A stretch of DNA of 58,483 bases from Pseudomonas sp. BN411 (GTDB taxonomy: Bacteria > Pseudomonadota > Gammaproteobacteria > Pseudomonadales > Pseudomonadaceae). The DNA lies in assembly GCF_029871235.1 (NCBI RefSeq), contig NZ_SSOM01000066.1:1-58483 (forward strand). Direction: 5' to 3'. Position numbers and translations under genes: made by a program. The notes below the pieces were generated by a model that ran no database searches, had not been told where the DNA came from, and saw only the letters and a program-made list of their open reading frames with translations. Shown here piece after piece: positions 58,112-58,483 of the stretch (the stretch's first letter is position 1; every line of letters starts with the position of its first letter).

Positions 58112-58483
58112 TATCGATGGGTTTCGCTTCGCTCTACGCCATCCTACGAATGCGTACCGGGTTGGGCAGAGGCGATGGTTCTTGTGGGGGCGAATTCATT
58201 CGCTAAGCGGGCCGCAGGCTCGCCCTGGACGTCCAATGGGACAGCTGCGCTGTCCTTCGCGAGTAAACATCCACGTTCGTAGAACGTGGACTTACTTTTG
58301 CCCCCCTACAAGGGGGCATTTCGGAGCAGTCTGACCAATCGTAGCTCGCCTGCAATCCGGGAGCGGCGGTGGGATAGCCCCGGATTTCATCCAGGCTACG
58401 GACTGCTGGCTACCGCATAACCTCCGTAGGATGGGTGGAGCGGAGCGATACCCATGCGGACAGAGCTGATGGGTATCGCAAGC
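58112..58483. repeat. Terminal cluster of intergenic repeats
   Basis: No gene is seen after 58093. In order: a degenerate GTAGGATGGG-type repeat (58112-58147), a palindromic-element left arm (58183) with a degenerate right arm (to 58266), a CCACGTTC-GTA-GAACGTGG hairpin (58271-58289), a GCCCCC...GGGGGC hairpin (58300-58317) with flanking T-runs that could terminate transcription, and the GTAGGATGGGTGGAGC repeat (58425 to the window end). Confidence 0.65.

Overview
The window is a GC-rich chromosomal segment from a member of the genus Pseudomonas. The clearest marker is a complete mexS-mexT-mexEF-oprN efflux locus in the arrangement I know from P. aeruginosa. Supporting markers are DUF2789 and DUF3509-type small proteins, a signal-bearing malate:quinone oxidoreductase, a ColR-like regulator, A-rich Crc/Hfq-type leaders and abundant palindromic intergenic repeats. 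Species cannot be fixed from the sequence alone. No rRNA, tRNA, CRISPR array, prophage or transposase was seen. The content looks like core plus accessory metabolic and envelope genes, scattered with short non-coding repeat families.

Layout. 1-3.9 kb: the end of a 13-residue-repeat protein, a lipoprotein, a small membrane protein, a DUF2789 protein, and a divergent SDR/LysR pair. 3.9-7.7 kb: a Tat-exported two-subunit molybdenum hydroxylase (IorAB type) with an AraC regulator. 7.9-16.8 kb: mexS, mexT and mexEF-oprN, with a six-copy tandem palindrome array between mexT and mexE. 17-24.6 kb: small proteins, an FKBP isomerase, two glutathione transferases flanking a decayed LysR gene, a metalloprotease-like protein, an MscS channel with a cyclic-nucleotide domain, and a SufR-like regulator. 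24.8-26.4 kb: mqo.

26.8-38.5 kb is an envelope-remodelling island. It holds a lipid A phosphoethanolamine transferase, a methyltransferase, two membrane-anchored beta-propeller proteins, UDP-glucose dehydrogenase, UDP-glucuronate 4-epimerase, a TVP38/DedA-type protein, a polyprenyl-phosphate sugar transferase, an ArnT/Rgt-like GT-C transferase, a PAP2 phosphatase and a ColR-like response regulator without a sensor kinase. The enzymes fit a route to a polyprenyl-phosphate galacturonic acid donor used on LPS, and three transcription units share a TTTTCAC-type direct-repeat box at nearly the same distance from their start codons.

38.7-40.5 kb: an MFS transporter and a sterol-desaturase-family enzyme. 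40.9-45.6 kb: an operon of amino acid/amine permease, class-III PLP enzyme and APH-type kinase, followed by an EutR-like AraC regulator. This set suggests amino-alcohol breakdown by phosphorylation followed by phospho-lyase elimination. 45.6-52.8 kb: a LysR gene and a six-gene import system of porin, Tat-dependent binding protein and branched-chain-type ABC transporter, with a candidate Crc/Hfq motif in the porin leader. 53.3-58.1 kb: DUF3820 and DUF190 genes, an SDR, and an MFS/deaminase/ankyrin operon divergent from a LysR gene. Both window ends carry the same non-coding repeat in related form.

The most interesting signals are the predicted ColR-controlled galacturonic-acid island with its shared promoter box, the kinase plus phospho-lyase operon, the tandem palindrome array inside the mexT-mexE gap, and the apparent insertion of one repeat family into the centre of another.
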